A stretch of DNA of 64,000 nt from positions 484,501-548,500 of the forward strand of contig CP054689.1 in NCBI GenBank assembly GCA_013348725.1. The letters run 5' to 3'. The notes under the pieces were generated by a model. The model did not search any database. It was not told the DNA's origin and saw only the letters and a program-made list of their open reading frames with translations. Shown here in pieces: positions 1 through 10,506 of the stretch. The translations under genes were made by a program, and so were the position numbers. The DNA is from Ectothiorhodospiraceae bacterium 2226. Its GTDB lineage: Bacteria; Pseudomonadota; Gammaproteobacteria; GCA-013348725. Position 1 is the first letter of the stretch, and every line of letters starts with the position of its first letter.

Positions 1-699
1 GTCGCCCACCTCGCGGCGGATGCGCTCGATGCTCTCCTCGATGATGTTGCCCGACGTCCAGCGCGCCTCGCAGCCGCAGATCTCGTGCACGAAGCGCGAC
101 AGGATGCGCGCGCCCTGGCGCGTGTGCGTGACCTCAGGGTGGAACTGCAGGCCGTAGTAGCGGCGCGCCTCGTCGGCGATGCCGGCGATCGGCGCGCTGT
201 CGGTGCTGGCGATGAGCTTGAAGCCCTCGGGCAGTTCCTCCACCCGGTCGCCGTGGCTCATCCACACGTCGAGCATGCCGTAGCCCTCGCGCGTGGTGTG
301 GTCCTCGATGTCGCGCAACAGGCGTGAGTGACCCCGGGCGCGTACCTGGGCGTAACCGAACTCGCGGTGGTTGGCCACCGCCACCTTGCCGCCGAAGTGG
401 GAGGCGATGGCCTGCATGCCGTAGCAGATGCCGAGCAGCGGCACCTCGAGGTCGAATACCGCCTGCGGCACGCGCGGCGCGGCCACGCCGTGCACCGACT
501 CGGGCCCGCCGGAGAGGATGATGCCCTTGGGCGCGAAGGCGCGCAGCGCCTCTTCGTCACTGTGCCAGGGGCGGATCTCGCAGTAGACACCGGCCTCGCG
601 CACCCGCCGGCCGATGAGCTGCGTGTACTGCGATCCGAAGTCGAGGATGAGGATGCGGTCGGTGTGGATGTCCGCGGGAGCGGCGTGTTGATCGGTCAC
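1..699 (-). CDS. guaA: GMP synthase (glutamine-hydrolysing), N-terminal part
   Basis: Amidates XMP to GMP with glutamine nitrogen, the step after IMP dehydrogenase in guanine nucleotide synthesis. Only the first 233 residues are present; the frame stays open to base 1, so the ATP-pyrophosphatase domain lies outside the window. The visible part is a class I glutamine amidotransferase domain: [11 protein letters not shown] near residue 20, nucleophile elbow GICYGMQ with Cys92, and FHPEVTHT with the His187/Glu189 dyad. The start is a GTG at 699-697 giving MTDQHAAP; no strong ribosome binding site is visible. It follows guaB by 59 bp and is probably co-transcribed with it. Confidence 0.95.
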   Translation of the reverse strand, partial: MTDQHAAPADIHTDRILILDFGSQYTQLIGRRVREAGVYCEIRPWHSDEEALRAFAPKGIILSGGPESVHGVAAPRVPQAVFDLEVPLLGICYGMQAIASHFGGKVAVANHREFGYAQVRARGHSRLLRDIEDHTTREGYGMLDVWMSHGDRVEELPEGFKLIASTDSAPIAGIADEARRYYGLQFHPEVTHTRQGARILSRFVHEICGCEARWTSGNIIEESIERIRREVGD

Positions 700-758
700 T
701 GGGTTCGAGCTCGCGTGGCGCCCGCGCGGGCCGCCGCGCGGCCCACGCGGGGCGGTGA

Positions 759-2222
759 TTACAGCCGGTAGTTCGGCGCCTCTTTGGTGATCGTCACGTC
801 GTGCACGTGGCTCTCACGCATGCCGGCATTGGTTACCCGCACGAACTCCGGACGGGTGCGCATCTCCTCGATGGTACGGCAGCCGGTGTAGCCCATGCTG
901 GCGCGAATGCCGCCGAGCAGCTGGTTGATCACGGGCTGCAGGTTGCCCTTGTACGGCACGCGGCCCTCGATGCCCTCGGGCACCAGCTTGTCGGCCTCGC
1001 CGCCTTCCTGGAAATAGCGGTCGCTGGAGCCCTGCTGTTGGGTCATGGCGCCCAGCGAGCCCATGCCGCGATAGGACTTGTAGGAGCGGCCCTGGTAGAG
1101 CTCCACGTCGCCCGGCGCCTCTTCGGTGCCGGCGAACATGCTGCCGACCATCACCAGGTGTGCGCCGGCGGCCAACGCCTTGGCGATGTCGCCCGAATAG
1201 CGGATGCCGCCGTCGGCGATCAGCGGAATGTCGGTGCCCTGCAGGGCCTCGGCCACGTTGGCGATGGCCGAGATCTGCGGCACGCCGACGCCCGCCACAA
1301 TGCGCGTGGTGCAAATCGAGCCCGGGCCGATGCCGACCTTGACCGCATCGGCGCCCGCCTCGGCCAGCGCGCGGGCGGCGTCGCCGGTGGCGATGTTGCC
1401 GCCGATCACCTGCACGTGGGGGAAGTGCTTCTTTACCCAGCGCACGCGGTCCAACACGCCCTGCGAGTGGCCATGCGCGGTGTCCACCACCACCACGTCC
1501 ACCCCGGCGGCGGCCAGCGCCGCGACGCGCTCCTCCGTACCGGCCCCGACGCCCACCGCCGCGCCGGCGCGCAGCCGGCCCTGCTCGTCCTTGCAGGCGT
1601 ACGGGTTCTCGGTGGCCTTCTGGATATCCTTGACGGTGATCAGCCCACGCAGCTGGAACTTGTCGTTCACCACCAGCACCTTCTCGATGCGGTGTTCGTG
1701 CAGCAGGTTGACGATCTCGCCGCGGTCTGCGCCCTCCTTCACGGTGATCAGGCGCTCTTTGGGGGTCATGATGCTGGAGACCGGCTCTATGCGGCGGGTC
1801 TCGAAGCGCAGGTCGCGGCTGGTGACGATGCCGACCAACTCCTCGCCCTCGACCACCGGCACGCCGGAGATGGAGTGCTCGCGGGTGAGGCGCACCACGT
1901 CCTGGATGCTGGTGTTGGGGCTGACGGTGATCGGCTCCTTGATCACCCCGCTCTCGAACTTCTTCACCCGGCGCACATGCTCGGCCTGCGCCTCAATGGT
2001 CATGTTCTTGTGGATGATGCCGATGCCGCCTTCCTGGGCCATGGCGATGGCCAGACGCGCCTCGGTCACCGTATCCATGGCGGCGGACACCAGCGGGATG
2101 GACAGGCGGATGCCGCGGGTTATGTGGGTGGCGAGTTCGACCTCCTTGGGCAGCACCTTGGAGTGGGCGGGCACCAGTAGGACGTCGTCGAAGGTGAGGG
2201 CTTCCTGAACTATGCGCAGCAT
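759..2222 (-). CDS. guaB: Inosine-5'-monophosphate dehydrogenase
   Basis: Oxidises IMP to XMP with NAD+, the committed step of GMP synthesis. The 487-residue length is typical. The TIM barrel is interrupted by a CBS-domain pair at about residues 92-205. The catalytic loop [11 protein letters not shown] carries the nucleophilic Cys304, followed by the [11 protein letters not shown] phosphate-binding segment and the [10 protein letters not shown] flap region. ATG at 2222 is preceded by AGGAAG and lies about 22 nt from the start predicted by a strong promoter at 2251-2279. It forms the usual guaBA operon with the downstream guaA. Confidence 0.98.
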   Translation of the reverse strand: MLRIVQEALTFDDVLLVPAHSKVLPKEVELATHITRGIRLSIPLVSAAMDTVTEARLAIAMAQEGGIGIIHKNMTIEAQAEHVRRVKKFESGVIKEPITVSPNTSIQDVVRLTREHSISGVPVVEGEELVGIVTSRDLRFETRRIEPVSSIMTPKERLITVKEGADRGEIVNLLHEHRIEKVLVVNDKFQLRGLITVKDIQKATENPYACKDEQGRLRAGAAVGVGAGTEERVAALAAAGVDVVVVDTAHGHSQGVLDRVRWVKKHFPHVQVIGGNIATGDAARALAEAGADAVKVGIGPGSICTTRIVAGVGVPQISAIANVAEALQGTDIPLIADGGIRYSGDIAKALAAGAHLVMVGSMFAGTEEAPGDVELYQGRSYKSYRGMGSLGAMTQQQGSSDRYFQEGGEADKLVPEGIEGRVPYKGNLQPVINQLLGGIRASMGYTGCRTIEEMRTRPEFVRVTNAGMRESHVHDVTITKEAPNYRL

Positions 2223-2250
2223 AGATAAGGCTTCCTAAAGCGAAACGCGC

Positions 2251-2279
2251 ATTATAAGTTTTTCCTGCCGACGGGTAAA
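2251..2279 (-). promoter_or_regulatory. sigma70 promoter of guaBA
   Basis: Minus strand: -35 TTTACC (2279-2274), 17-bp spacer, consensus -10 TATAAT (2256-2251). Transcription should start near 2244, giving a 5' leader of about 22 nt before guaB. This is the best-matching promoter in the window. Confidence 0.8.
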
Positions 2280-2348
2280 CGTGTGCGGGTTCCCGAATGC
2301 GCCGGGAGGCGGTGGGCGCGGTCGCGCCGCGGCGGTATCATCTCCCTC

Positions 2349-3719
2349 ATGAACCAAGACCGTGAACCGTGGGGGGGCACGCCGGGAGCCGAACGCGAGA
2401 TCCTGCGCGTCTCCCAGCTCAACCGCAACGTACGCCTGCTCCTGGAGGGCTCCTTCCCGCTGCTGTGGGTGGAGGGGGAGATCTCCAACCTCGCCCGTCC
2501 CGCCTCGGGCCACCTCTACTTCACCCTGAAAGACGCCCAGGCGCAGGTGCGCTGCGCCATGTTCCGCACGCGCGCGGGGCTGCTCAGCGTACGGCCCGAA
2601 AACGGCATGCAGGTGGTGGTGCGCGCGCGCATCTCGATCTACGAGCCGCGCGGCGACTACCAGCTCATCGTCGAGCACCTGGAAGAGGCCGGCGACGGCG
2701 CCCTGCAGCGCGCCTTCGAGCAGCTCAAGCAGCGCCTCGCCGCCGAGGGCCTGTTCGCCACCGAGCTCAAGCGCCCGCTGCCGCGCTTCCCGCGTCGGGT
2801 GGGCGTCATCACCTCGCCCACCGGGGCGGCGATCCGCGACGTGTTGGCGGTGCTGCGCCGGCGCTTCCCCACCCTGCCGGTAGTGGTGTACCCGGTGCCG
2901 GTGCAGGGGACCGAGGCGCCCGCCGCCATCGTGCGCGCGATCGAGACCGCCAACGCGCGCGGCGAGTGCGACGTGCTCATCCTCACCCGCGGTGGCGGGT
3001 CGCTCGAGGATCTGTGGGCCTTCAACGAGGAGCGCGTGGCGCGCGCGGTACGGGCCTCCGAGTTGCCCATTGTGTGCGGCGTGGGGCACGAGATCGACGT
3101 CACCATCGCCGACTTCGCCGCCGATCAGCGCGCGCCCACCCCCTCCGCCGCCGCCGAACTGGTCAGCCCCGAGCGCGCCGAGTGGGCGCAAAAGGTGGAC
3201 AAGCAGGCGGCCGCGCTGCGCCGCTGCATGGTGCACCGCCTGGCGGAGGCGCGCGGGCGCGCGGAGGGCCTGCGCGCCCGCCTCCGTCATCCGGGCCGTC
3301 GCCTGCAGGACATGGCCCAGCGCCTGGACGAGCTGCACGGGCGCATGCAGGGCTGCCTCACCCGACGCCTCGCGCTGCAGACCCGTCAGGTACAGGACCT
3401 CGCCCTGCGCCTGCAGCGCCAGACCCCACGCACCCAACTCCTGCGGCTCGGCAGCCAGCAGGCGCAGCTGGCCACGCGCCTGCAAGGGGCCGTGCGCGCG
3501 GCGTTACGCAGCCGTCAGGACCGCCTGATGGGCGACGCGCGCGCCCTGGAGGCGGTCAGCCCGCTCGCCACGCTGGGACGCGGCTACGCCATCGTGCAAC
3601 GTCTACCCGAGCGCACCCTGGTGCGCACGGCCGATCAACTCGAACCCGGCGCGCGCGTGGAGGCCCGCTTCGGCCGCGGCCGCGCCACCTGCACTGTGGA
3701 GGAGATCTCGAATGATTAA
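2349..3719 (+). CDS. xseA: Exodeoxyribonuclease VII large subunit
   Basis: Large subunit of the exonuclease that degrades single-stranded DNA from both ends, working with the small subunit XseB, which is not in this window. From the ATG at 2349 it is 456 residues. An N-terminal OB-fold DNA-binding domain (LNRNVRLLLEG through EGEISNLARPASGHLYFTLKD) is followed by the catalytic core with GVITSPTGAAIRDV, LTRGGGSLEDLWAFNEE and GVGHEIDVTIADFAADQRAPTPSAAAE, then a long coiled-coil tail. An in-frame upstream start at 2283 exists but adds a non-homologous extension. It diverges from guaB and overlaps the next gene by 8 bp. Confidence 0.95.
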   Translation: MNQDREPWGGTPGAEREILRVSQLNRNVRLLLEGSFPLLWVEGEISNLARPASGHLYFTLKDAQAQVRCAMFRTRAGLLSVRPENGMQVVVRARISIYEPRGDYQLIVEHLEEAGDGALQRAFEQLKQRLAAEGLFATELKRPLPRFPRRVGVITSPTGAAIRDVLAVLRRRFPTLPVVVYPVPVQGTEAPAAIVRAIETANARGECDVLILTRGGGSLEDLWAFNEERVARAVRASELPIVCGVGHEIDVTIADFAADQRAPTPSAAAELVSPERAEWAQKVDKQAAALRRCMVHRLAEARGRAEGLRARLRHPGRRLQDMAQRLDELHGRMQGCLTRRLALQTRQVQDLALRLQRQTPRTQLLRLGSQQAQLATRLQGAVRAALRSRQDRLMGDARALEAVSPLATLGRGYAIVQRLPERTLVRTADQLEPGARVEARFGRGRATCTVEEISND

Positions 3720-4566
3720 AGGGGGGCTCGCCCTGTTCGCCCTGCTGGGCTCGGCGCTGGCCGCCGGCACCGCCTGGGCGTGGCCGGCACACGATCCGGT
3801 GCCGGGGGGCGTGGCGGTGGTGCCGCTGGAGATCAGCGGCAGCCGCGCGCCGCTGGTCACCTACGGCGAGCGGCGCGTGCTGGTGCTGCAGCGCGAGGGG
3901 CGCTGGCACGCGGTGGTCGGGCTGCCGCTGAGCGCGCGCCCAGGCGTGCATCGCCTCGAGCTGCGCGAGGGCGAGCAGCCCCAGCGCATCGAATTCTCGG
4001 TCCACGACAAGGACTACCCCACCCAGCACATCACGCTAAGCAGCAACCGCCGGGTGAACCTCTCCGAGGCCGACTTGGCGCGCCACCAGCGCGAACGCGT
4101 GAAGATGGACGCCGCCCTCACCCACTGGGCCGACGCGTCCGAGGTGCCGGTGCGCTTCACGCTGCCGGTGGAGGGCCGCCTCTCCAGCCCATTCGGCCTG
4201 CGCCGCTACTTCAACGAGCAGCCACGCGCGCCGCACAGCGGCCTGGACATCGCAGCCCCCGAAGGCACGCCGGTCACGGCCCCCGCGCCGGGACGCGTGC
4301 TGTCGGTGGGCGATTACTTCTTCAACGGCAACACCGTGTTCCTGGATCACGGCCAGGGTCTGGTCACGATGTACGCCCACTTGCACACCATCGAGGTGGA
4401 GCCCGGCCAGCAGGTCGCGCAGGGCGAGGTGGTCGGTACCGTCGGCATGACCGGCCGCGCCACCGGCCCGCACCTGCACTGGGGCGTGAGCCTCAACGAC
4501 GCGCGCGTCGATCCGCTGCTGTTCGTGGAGCTGCAGGAAGCGGCACTGGAGGAGCAGGCGCCTTAG
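3712..4566 (+). CDS. M23 (LytM) family peptidase, secreted
   Basis: A 284-residue exported protein, probably a peptidoglycan endopeptidase or LytM factor in the periplasm. Residues 1-23 form a signal peptide ending near AGTAWAWP. A beta-rich N-terminal region precedes the LytM domain (about residues 155-265) with zinc motifs HSGLDIA (HxxxD) and HLHWG (HxH) plus SPFGLRR, so the catalytic ligands are intact. The start overlaps the xseA stop by 8 bp, implying translational coupling. The cleaved peptide bond cannot be told from sequence. Confidence 0.88.
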   Translation: MIKGGLALFALLGSALAAGTAWAWPAHDPVPGGVAVVPLEISGSRAPLVTYGERRVLVLQREGRWHAVVGLPLSARPGVHRLELREGEQPQRIEFSVHDKDYPTQHITLSSNRRVNLSEADLARHQRERVKMDAALTHWADASEVPVRFTLPVEGRLSSPFGLRRYFNEQPRAPHSGLDIAAPEGTPVTAPAPGRVLSVGDYFFNGNTVFLDHGQGLVTMYAHLHTIEVEPGQQVAQGEVVGTVGMTGRATGPHLHWGVSLNDARVDPLLFVELQEAALEEQAP

Positions 4567-4582
4567 TCGGCGGCTGAACGAT

Positions 4583-4604
4583 GGCCCGCCCAGGCGAGCG
4601 GGCC
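4583..4604. terminator. Candidate terminator hairpin between convergent genes
   Basis: Seven-bp perfect stem GGCCCGC/GCGGGCC with an 8-nt loop, between the convergent M23 peptidase and der genes. There is no T-tract on either side, so intrinsic termination is uncertain. Confidence 0.3.
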
Positions 4605-4644
4605 GGCGAGAAACGGCGGCGAATGCCGCGCGGCGCGCTCGCCG

Positions 4645-6048
4645 CTACGACTTGCCCTTGACGTGACGCATCAGGCGCTTGCGGCGCTCGGCCTGACGGG
4701 GGGTGAGCTTGTTCTTGCGGCCCTCGTAGGGGTTGGCGCCGGAGCGGAACTCGATGCGCAGCGGCGTGCCGCGCAGCTTCAGGCGCTCGCGGAACAGATT
4801 GACCAGGAAGCGCCGGTAGTTGTCCGGCACGGCCTCGGCCTGGGTGCCGTGGATGACGACCAGCGGCGGGTTGCTGCCGCCCTGGTGGGCGTAGCGCAGC
4901 TTGATGCGCCGCCCCCGCACCAGCGGCGGCTGATGCTGGGTCACGGCGTCCTGCAGCAGACGCGTGAGCTGGGGCGTCGGCAGCTTGCGCATGGCCGCGT
5001 CGTAGGCACGCTGCACGCAGCCGAACAGGTCGCCCACGCCGGTGCCGTGCAGGGCCGAGATGGTGCGCACCTCGGCGAAATCCACGAACGGCAGCTTGCG
5101 GTCCAACTCGCTGCGTACCCGCTCGCGCACGTCGCGTTCCAGACCGTCCCACTTGTTCACCACCACCACCAGCGCGCGACCGGCCTCCAGCACGAAGCCC
5201 AGCAGGTGCGCGTCCTGGTCGGAGATGCCCTCGCGCGCGTCCAGCACCATGATCACCACGTGGGCCTCTTCGATGGCTTGCAGGGCCTTGATCACGCTGA
5301 ACTTCTCGATGGCCTCGTGGACGCGACCGCGGCGGCGCACGCCCGCGGTGTCGATCAAGGTGTAGCGCTGTGCGTCGCGCTCGAAGGGGATGTGGATGCT
5401 GTCGCGCGTGGTGCCGGGCATGTCGTAGGCAAGGACCCGCTCCTCGCCGAGCATGCGGTTCACCAGGGTGGATTTGCCGACGTTGGGCCGCCCGAGCACG
5501 GCGACCTTGATGCCGAACTCCTCCTCGGCCGCCGCGTCGGGCGCCTCGGGCTCGGGCACCGCTTCCAGCACCTGTGCGATCAGGTCGGGCACGCCGTGGC
5601 CGTGCGCCGCGGCGATGGCCAGCGCCTCGCCGAGCCCCAGAGCGTGAAACTCGACGGCGTGGACGTCCGGGTCCAGGCCTTCCATCTTATTGGCGACCAG
5701 GGTGACCGGCTTGCCGGTGCGCCGCAGCTCCGCGGCGATGGCCTCGTCGCCGCCGGTCAGGCCGCCGCGCCCGTCCACCAGGAACAGCACGTGGTCGGCT
5801 TCCTGCACGGCACGCATGGCCTGCTGTGCCATGAGGCCCTCCAGGCCGCCGCCCTCGCCGGTGAGGCCGCCCGTATCCACCACGATGAACGCGCGCCCGG
5901 CATGCTCGACCCGCCCGTACTGGCGGTCGCGGGTCAGCCCGGGTTGGTCGGCCACCAGCGCATCGCGCGAACGCGTGAGGCGGTTGAACAAGGTGGACTT
6001 GCCGACGTTGGGGCGCCCCACCAGGGCAATGACCGGATGCAGCGCCAT
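4645..6048 (-). CDS. der: Ribosome biogenesis GTPase Der (EngA)
   Basis: Essential GTPase for 50S subunit assembly. At 467 residues it has the diagnostic tandem G domains: the first P-loop GRPNVGKST near residue 10 with DTGGL and NKMEG, and a second GRPNVGKST near residue 185 with DTAGVRRRG and NKWDG. A C-terminal KH-like domain ends in a basic tail ([20 protein letters not shown]). The start is the ATG at 6048 ([14 protein letters not shown]); the frame stays open upstream through bamB but is not homologous there. It follows bamB by 10 bp, the usual bamB-der pairing. Confidence 0.98.
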   Translation of the reverse strand: MALHPVIALVGRPNVGKSTLFNRLTRSRDALVADQPGLTRDRQYGRVEHAGRAFIVVDTGGLTGEGGGLEGLMAQQAMRAVQEADHVLFLVDGRGGLTGGDEAIAAELRRTGKPVTLVANKMEGLDPDVHAVEFHALGLGEALAIAAAHGHGVPDLIAQVLEAVPEPEAPDAAAEEEFGIKVAVLGRPNVGKSTLVNRMLGEERVLAYDMPGTTRDSIHIPFERDAQRYTLIDTAGVRRRGRVHEAIEKFSVIKALQAIEEAHVVIMVLDAREGISDQDAHLLGFVLEAGRALVVVVNKWDGLERDVRERVRSELDRKLPFVDFAEVRTISALHGTGVGDLFGCVQRAYDAAMRKLPTPQLTRLLQDAVTQHQPPLVRGRRIKLRYAHQGGSNPPLVVIHGTQAEAVPDNYRRFLVNLFRERLKLRGTPLRIEFRSGANPYEGRKNKLTPRQAERRKRLMRHVKGKS

Positions 6049-6058
6049 GGCTCGCTCG

Positions 6059-7219
6059 TCAGCCTCCGACGCGCCAAGCGCTGAGGCGCCCGCCGCGGCC
6101 GTGCACGTACAGGTACTCGCCCTCCACCACCGGTGCGGCGAGGACCCCGCGCCGGTCGGCGCGCTCGCGCGCCACCAGGCGCCCGTCCTCGCGCGCGAAC
6201 CAGTGCAGATAGCCCTGGTAGTCGCCCACCACCACGTAGTCGCCGTGCACGGCCGGGCCGCTGAGGCGCCGGCCGCGCAACTCGTCCTGACGCCACAAGG
6301 TCTCGCCGGTGCGGGCATCGAGCGCCCACAGGTGATCGTCGGCGTCCGTCACATACACGGCGCCGACCACCGCCGGACCGCGCGGCCGCGCGTCGGTGGC
6401 CAGACCCGCGTGCACCGAGATATCCCGCGCCCACACGGCCCGGCCGCTCTCCAGTTCGATGGCGCCCACACGCCCCTGATAGCTGGCCGCGAAGACCAAG
6501 GGGCCGACCACGAGCGGATCGGCGTCGATATCCACCATGCGCTCGAGCTCGTTGCGTCCGCGCGGCACGCCGAGCGGCAGCTCCCACAGCACGCCGCCCT
6601 CGGCCAGGGTCAGCGCGGTGAGCTGGCCGCTGTCGAAGCCGGCCAACAACCAGTCGCCGAGCAGCAGCGGCGCGCTGGTGCCGCGCAGCGTCAGCACCGG
6701 CACGGTGCGGTCGTAAACCCACAGCCGTCGGCCCTCGCGCGCATCGAGGCCGGTAAGGCGACCATCACCCGAACGCACCACCACCACCCCGCCCGCCTCA
6801 CGCGGCGGCGCCAGCACCTCGGAACTGACCCGTGCGCGCCAGATCTCCTCGCCGGTATCGGGCGCGAGCGCCACCACGGTGCCGTCGCTCGCGCCGATAT
6901 ACAAATGAGCGCCCCAGCCGGGCGAACTGGTCAGCGTCGCCTCGAGATCTTGGCGCCACAGCGGGCGGCCGCTCCCGGCTTCGTAGGCGCGCACCGTACC
7001 GCCGCGCTCGCCGACATAGACCGCGCCGTCGGCCACCAGCGGCGCCAGCCGCAGATAGCGCTTGTCGTCGCCGCCACCGGCGCGGCGCTGCCAGTCCCGC
7101 TTCACCTCCACGGTGGGTTCGAACTCGACCAGCGGCGCCGGGGGTTCGACCGCCGAGCGTGTGGCGCAACCGGCGAGCAGCAGGGCGGCGAGCGCCGCCA
7201 CCGTCAGCAGGCGTCTCAC
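6059..7219 (-). CDS. bamB: Outer membrane assembly lipoprotein BamB
   Basis: Lipoprotein subunit of the BAM complex that inserts beta-barrel proteins into the outer membrane. The 386 residues start with a signal peptide and lipobox LLLAGC (Cys18), followed by an eight-bladed PQQ-type propeller with repeated segments such as [38 protein letters not shown] and [21 protein letters not shown]. It overlaps yfgM by 4 nt and is followed by der, as in most gammaproteobacteria. Confidence 0.95.
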   Translation of the reverse strand: MRRLLTVAALAALLLAGCATRSAVEPPAPLVEFEPTVEVKRDWQRRAGGGDDKRYLRLAPLVADGAVYVGERGGTVRAYEAGSGRPLWRQDLEATLTSSPGWGAHLYIGASDGTVVALAPDTGEEIWRARVSSEVLAPPREAGGVVVVRSGDGRLTGLDAREGRRLWVYDRTVPVLTLRGTSAPLLLGDWLLAGFDSGQLTALTLAEGGVLWELPLGVPRGRNELERMVDIDADPLVVGPLVFAASYQGRVGAIELESGRAVWARDISVHAGLATDARPRGPAVVGAVYVTDADDHLWALDARTGETLWRQDELRGRRLSGPAVHGDYVVVGDYQGYLHWFAREDGRLVARERADRRGVLAAPVVEGEYLYVHGRGGRLSAWRVGG

Positions 7220-7857
7220 GAGGCCGCGTCCTCTTGTGTGGCCGCATCCGCGACGTCGTCATACTTCATCTGTAACAGCTGCGAGGGCCGCCCCTCCACG
7301 CCCTCCAGCGCGGCCGCGTAGGCCTGCCGCGCCTGCGCGCGCTCGCCCATCGCGAGGTACACGTCGCCGCGCGCCTCGTCGAAGGCGGGCCGCAGGGGGT
7401 CCGCCACCTCGCCTTCCAGCCGTGCCAGCGCCTCTTGGTGCTCGCCGGCGTCGAGCAGCAGCCGCGCCAGGTGCAGCCGCGCCAAGGTGCGCGCCTCATC
7501 GGTACGGGCATTGTCCGCCGCCCAGGCAAGCTGCGCGCGGGCCACGTCGAGTTCATCCTGTGCCACCGCGGCGCGCGCCACGGCCAGCGCGGCGAGGCCG
7601 GCGTAGGCGCTGCGCGAATACTCGCCGATCAGCCCCTGGCCTTGCTCCATGACGCGGGCGTACTCGCCCTGCTCCAGGTCGTGGAGCATGGACTGGTACG
7701 CCATGGAGGCCGACTCGGCCTGGCGCTCCTGCTGCTCCATCCACCACCAGGCACCGCCGGCGATGGCGCCGCCAAGCACCACGCCGAGCACCACCGAGCG
7801 GCCGTACTCCTTCCACCAGCGCTTGAGCGCTTCGAGTTGTTCGTCGTCTGTCTGCAC
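7216..7857 (-). CDS. yfgM: YfgM-type TPR protein, SecYEG-associated
   Basis: Inner-membrane anchored periplasmic TPR protein. The family binds the SecYEG translocon and the chaperone PpiD. At 213 residues it has a short cytosolic N-terminus (DDEQLEALKRWWKEYG), one membrane span at about residues 22-40 (VVLGVVLGGAIAGGAWWWM) and TPR-like helical pairs rich in Ala/Leu. The ATG at 7857 is preceded by an AGGAGG-like sequence. It sits between hisS and bamB, the diagnostic position for this family. Confidence 0.9.
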   Translation of the reverse strand: MQTDDEQLEALKRWWKEYGRSVVLGVVLGGAIAGGAWWWMEQQERQAESASMAYQSMLHDLEQGEYARVMEQGQGLIGEYSRSAYAGLAALAVARAAVAQDELDVARAQLAWAADNARTDEARTLARLHLARLLLDAGEHQEALARLEGEVADPLRPAFDEARGDVYLAMGERAQARQAYAAALEGVEGRPSQLLQMKYDDVADAATQEDAAS

Positions 7858-7887
7858 CGTCCTGCCTCCTGATCCTCAATCGGCCCG

Positions 7888-9189
7888 CTAGCCGATGGCG
7901 GGCTCTTGCTGTGTCGTTGGGCGCGTCACCCTCTCCGCCAGGTGCTCACCGAGGCGCTCCTGCGCCACGCTCTCCTGCTCACGCGCCTCGCGCAGCCATT
8001 TGATACCGGCCACCCCCTGCGCCACCTCGCTCTCGCCCAGGATCACCGCCACCGCAGCGCCGCTGCGATCGGCGCGCTTGAGCTGGCTCTTGAAGCTTCC
8101 GCCGCCGGCGTGCATCAGCACGCGCAGGCCCGGCAGCGCGTCGCGCAGCCCCTCGGCCAGCGCAAAGCCGCGCCGCTCGGCCGCATCCCCGGCCATCACG
8201 AGATACACGTGCGGCGCGTCGTCCAGCCGACGCGTCTCGTCCAACAGCGCGACCAGGCGTTCCAGCCCGGCGGCAAAACCGATCGCGGGCGTGGCCTTAC
8301 CGCCTAATTGCTCGACCAGGTCATCGTAGCGCCCGCCGGCGCAAACCGTGCCCTGGGCGCCGAGGCGGTCGGTGACCCACTCGAACACGGTACGCGAGTA
8401 GTAATCCAGTCCACGCACCAGGCGCGGGTTCACCACGAAGTCCACGCCCGCGTCGCGCAAATAGCCCTGCAGGGCCTCGAAATGCGCCTGCGACTCGGCG
8501 TCCAGGTGTTCGGTGAGCACCGGCGCCTCGGCGAGCATCGGCGCCATCGCGGGATTCTTGCTGTCGAGGATGCGCAGCGGGTTGGTGTGCAGCCGCCGCT
8601 GACTGTCCTCGTCCAACACGTCCGCGTGCTGCGCAAGATAGGTCACCAAGCGTTCGCGATAGGCCGCGCGGGCGGCGGCGGTGCCCAGCGAGTTGAGCTG
8701 CAGGGTAACCGCGTCGCCCAGACCCAGCCCGTCCAGCCAGCGCCGCGTCATGACGATGAGTTCGGCATCGATGTCCGGCCCCGCCAGCCCGTAGGCCTCC
8801 ACGCCCACCTGATGGAACTGGCGGTAGCGCCCCTTCTGCGGACGCTCGTGGCGGAACATCTGACCCGCATACCACAGGCGCTGCACCTGATTGTGCAGCA
8901 GCCCGTTCTCGATGCAGGCACGCACGCAGCCCGCGGTGCCCTCCGGGCGCAGGCTCAGGCTGTCGCCGTTACGGTCTTCGAAGGTGTACATCTCCTTCTC
9001 GACCACGTCGGTGACCTCGCCGATGGAGCGGCGGAACAGCTCGGTCTTCTCCACCACGGGCAGGCGAATCTCGCGGTAGCCGTACTGGGCCATCAAGGCG
9101 CGGAAGCCGGCCTCCAAGTACTGCCACTGGGGGGTCTGCTCGGGCAGGATGTCGTTCATCCCGCGCACGGCCTGTACGGTGCTGGACAA
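7888..9189 (-). CDS. hisS: Histidyl-tRNA synthetase
   Basis: Class II synthetase that charges tRNA-His; 433 residues, close to the usual 424. The N-terminus [14 protein letters not shown] matches the family. Motif 2 surrounds [16 protein letters not shown] and [17 protein letters not shown]. The histidine signatures are [15 protein letters not shown] and [12 protein letters not shown]. The start is inferred as TTG at 9189 ([12 protein letters not shown]) because GAGGTC sits at ribosome-binding distance; the frame continues upstream without homology. It lies about 160 bp after ispG and 30 bp before yfgM. Confidence 0.96.
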   Translation of the reverse strand: MSSTVQAVRGMNDILPEQTPQWQYLEAGFRALMAQYGYREIRLPVVEKTELFRRSIGEVTDVVEKEMYTFEDRNGDSLSLRPEGTAGCVRACIENGLLHNQVQRLWYAGQMFRHERPQKGRYRQFHQVGVEAYGLAGPDIDAELIVMTRRWLDGLGLGDAVTLQLNSLGTAAARAAYRERLVTYLAQHADVLDEDSQRRLHTNPLRILDSKNPAMAPMLAEAPVLTEHLDAESQAHFEALQGYLRDAGVDFVVNPRLVRGLDYYSRTVFEWVTDRLGAQGTVCAGGRYDDLVEQLGGKATPAIGFAAGLERLVALLDETRRLDDAPHVYLVMAGDAAERRGFALAEGLRDALPGLRVLMHAGGGSFKSQLKRADRSGAAVAVILGESEVAQGVAGIKWLREAREQESVAQERLGEHLAERVTRPTTQQEPAIG

Positions 9190-9348
9190 AACTGACCTCG
9201 ATCGACGGGTTGGAAGGGCGCGCGCGGACGCGCAGGAGGCCGCATTATACATGGGCGGTGGCGGCGCTAGCAGGATGTTGAAATGCCCGGCACTGCGGCG
9301 TTGCGCCACGGCGCGCCGAAACACTGGACGGGTTGTCCCCGTCGGCGC

Positions 9349-10488
9349 TCAGACGGCCTTGATGGGGATCACGGGGCGCCCGGGCTCTGCCTCCCCCGCT
9401 TCGGCGCGACGTGCAAGTTCGGCGCGCACCACCCGCTCGAGCTCGTCGACCAGACCCTCGTTGCCGACCTTGTGATGCGGCTTGCCGCCGATATAGAGCA
9501 GATTCGGGCTACCGCCAGCCAGGCCGATGTTGGCCTCGCGGGCCTCGCCCGGGCCATTGACCACGCAGCCGATGACCGCGACGTCCATGGGCTCGAGTAC
9601 ATCCTCCAAGCGCTCCTCGAGGGCGTTCACCGTGGCGATCACGTCGAAGTTCTGTCGCGAGCAGGACGGGCAGGCGATGAGGTTGATGCCCTTGTTGCGC
9701 AGGTGCAGGCTCTTCAGGATGTCGAAGCCGACCTTCACCTCCTCCACCGGATCGGCGGCGAGCGAGATGCGGATGGTGTCGCCGATGCCGTCGGCGAGCA
9801 GCATGCCGAGCCCGATGGACGACTTCACGGTGCCCGCGCGCAGGCCGCCCGCTTCAGTGATGCCGAGGTGCAACGGCTGCTCGATCTGCTTGGCCAGCAG
9901 GCGGTACGCGCCCACGGTCATAAAGATCTCGGAGGCCTTCAGGCTGACCTTGAAGTCCTGGAAGTCGAGCCGGTCGAGGATCTCGATGTGGCGCAGGGCG
10001 GATTCGACGAGCGCCTCGCTGGTGGGCTCGCCGTACTTCTTCTGTAGATCCTTCTCGAGCGAGCCGGCGTTCACCCCGATGCGGATGGGGATGCCGCGGT
10101 CGCGCGCGGCGCTCACCACCGCCTGCACGCGATCCTCACGCCCGATGTTGCCCGGGTTGATGCGCAGGCAGTCCACGCCCAACTCGGCCACGCGCAGCGC
10201 GATGCGGTAATCGAAATGAATGTCCGCCACCAGCGGCACCCGCACCCGTTGCTTGATGCGCCCGAACGCCTCGGCGGCCTCCATGGTGGGCACGGACACG
10301 CGCACGATGTCGGCGCCCGCGCGTTCCAGACGCTCGATCTGCGCCACCGTTGCCTCGACGTCACAGGTCTCGGTATTGGTCATGCTCTGCACGGCGATGG
10401 GCGCCCCGCCGCCGACCGGCACATCGCCGACCATGATCTGGCGGGAAGAGCGTCGCTGTATTGCACCGTGGAACTGCATGTCGATCAC
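9349..10488 (-). CDS. ispG: 4-hydroxy-3-methylbut-2-enyl diphosphate synthase
   Basis: Penultimate enzyme of the MEP isoprenoid pathway, a 4Fe-4S protein converting ME-cPP to HMBPP. At 379 residues it shows the N-terminal TIM barrel ([42 protein letters not shown]) and the C-terminal cluster-binding domain with CPSCSRQ and CVVNGPGEA supplying cysteines. ATG at 10488 gives MIDMQFHG; the second Met four codons on is also possible. It lies 18 bp after rodZ. Confidence 0.97.
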   Translation of the reverse strand: MIDMQFHGAIQRRSSRQIMVGDVPVGGGAPIAVQSMTNTETCDVEATVAQIERLERAGADIVRVSVPTMEAAEAFGRIKQRVRVPLVADIHFDYRIALRVAELGVDCLRINPGNIGREDRVQAVVSAARDRGIPIRIGVNAGSLEKDLQKKYGEPTSEALVESALRHIEILDRLDFQDFKVSLKASEIFMTVGAYRLLAKQIEQPLHLGITEAGGLRAGTVKSSIGLGMLLADGIGDTIRISLAADPVEEVKVGFDILKSLHLRNKGINLIACPSCSRQNFDVIATVNALEERLEDVLEPMDVAVIGCVVNGPGEAREANIGLAGGSPNLLYIGGKPHHKVGNEGLVDELERVVRAELARRAEAGEAEPGRPVIPIKAV

Positions 10489-10506
10489 CGCGGGATAGAA
10501 GGTGGG

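Noticed and set aside
728-744. GGGCCGC/GCGGCCC hairpin between guaB and guaA
   Set aside because: No T-tract, and guaBA are normally co-transcribed; not supported as a terminator.
801-2180. 459-residue plus-strand frame opposite guaB
   Set aside because: Antisense shadow with composition bias and no ribosome binding site.
4663-6084. 473-residue plus-strand frame opposite der
   Set aside because: Antisense shadow of a high-GC gene; rich in Leu/His/Gln/Ala/Gly with no family motifs.
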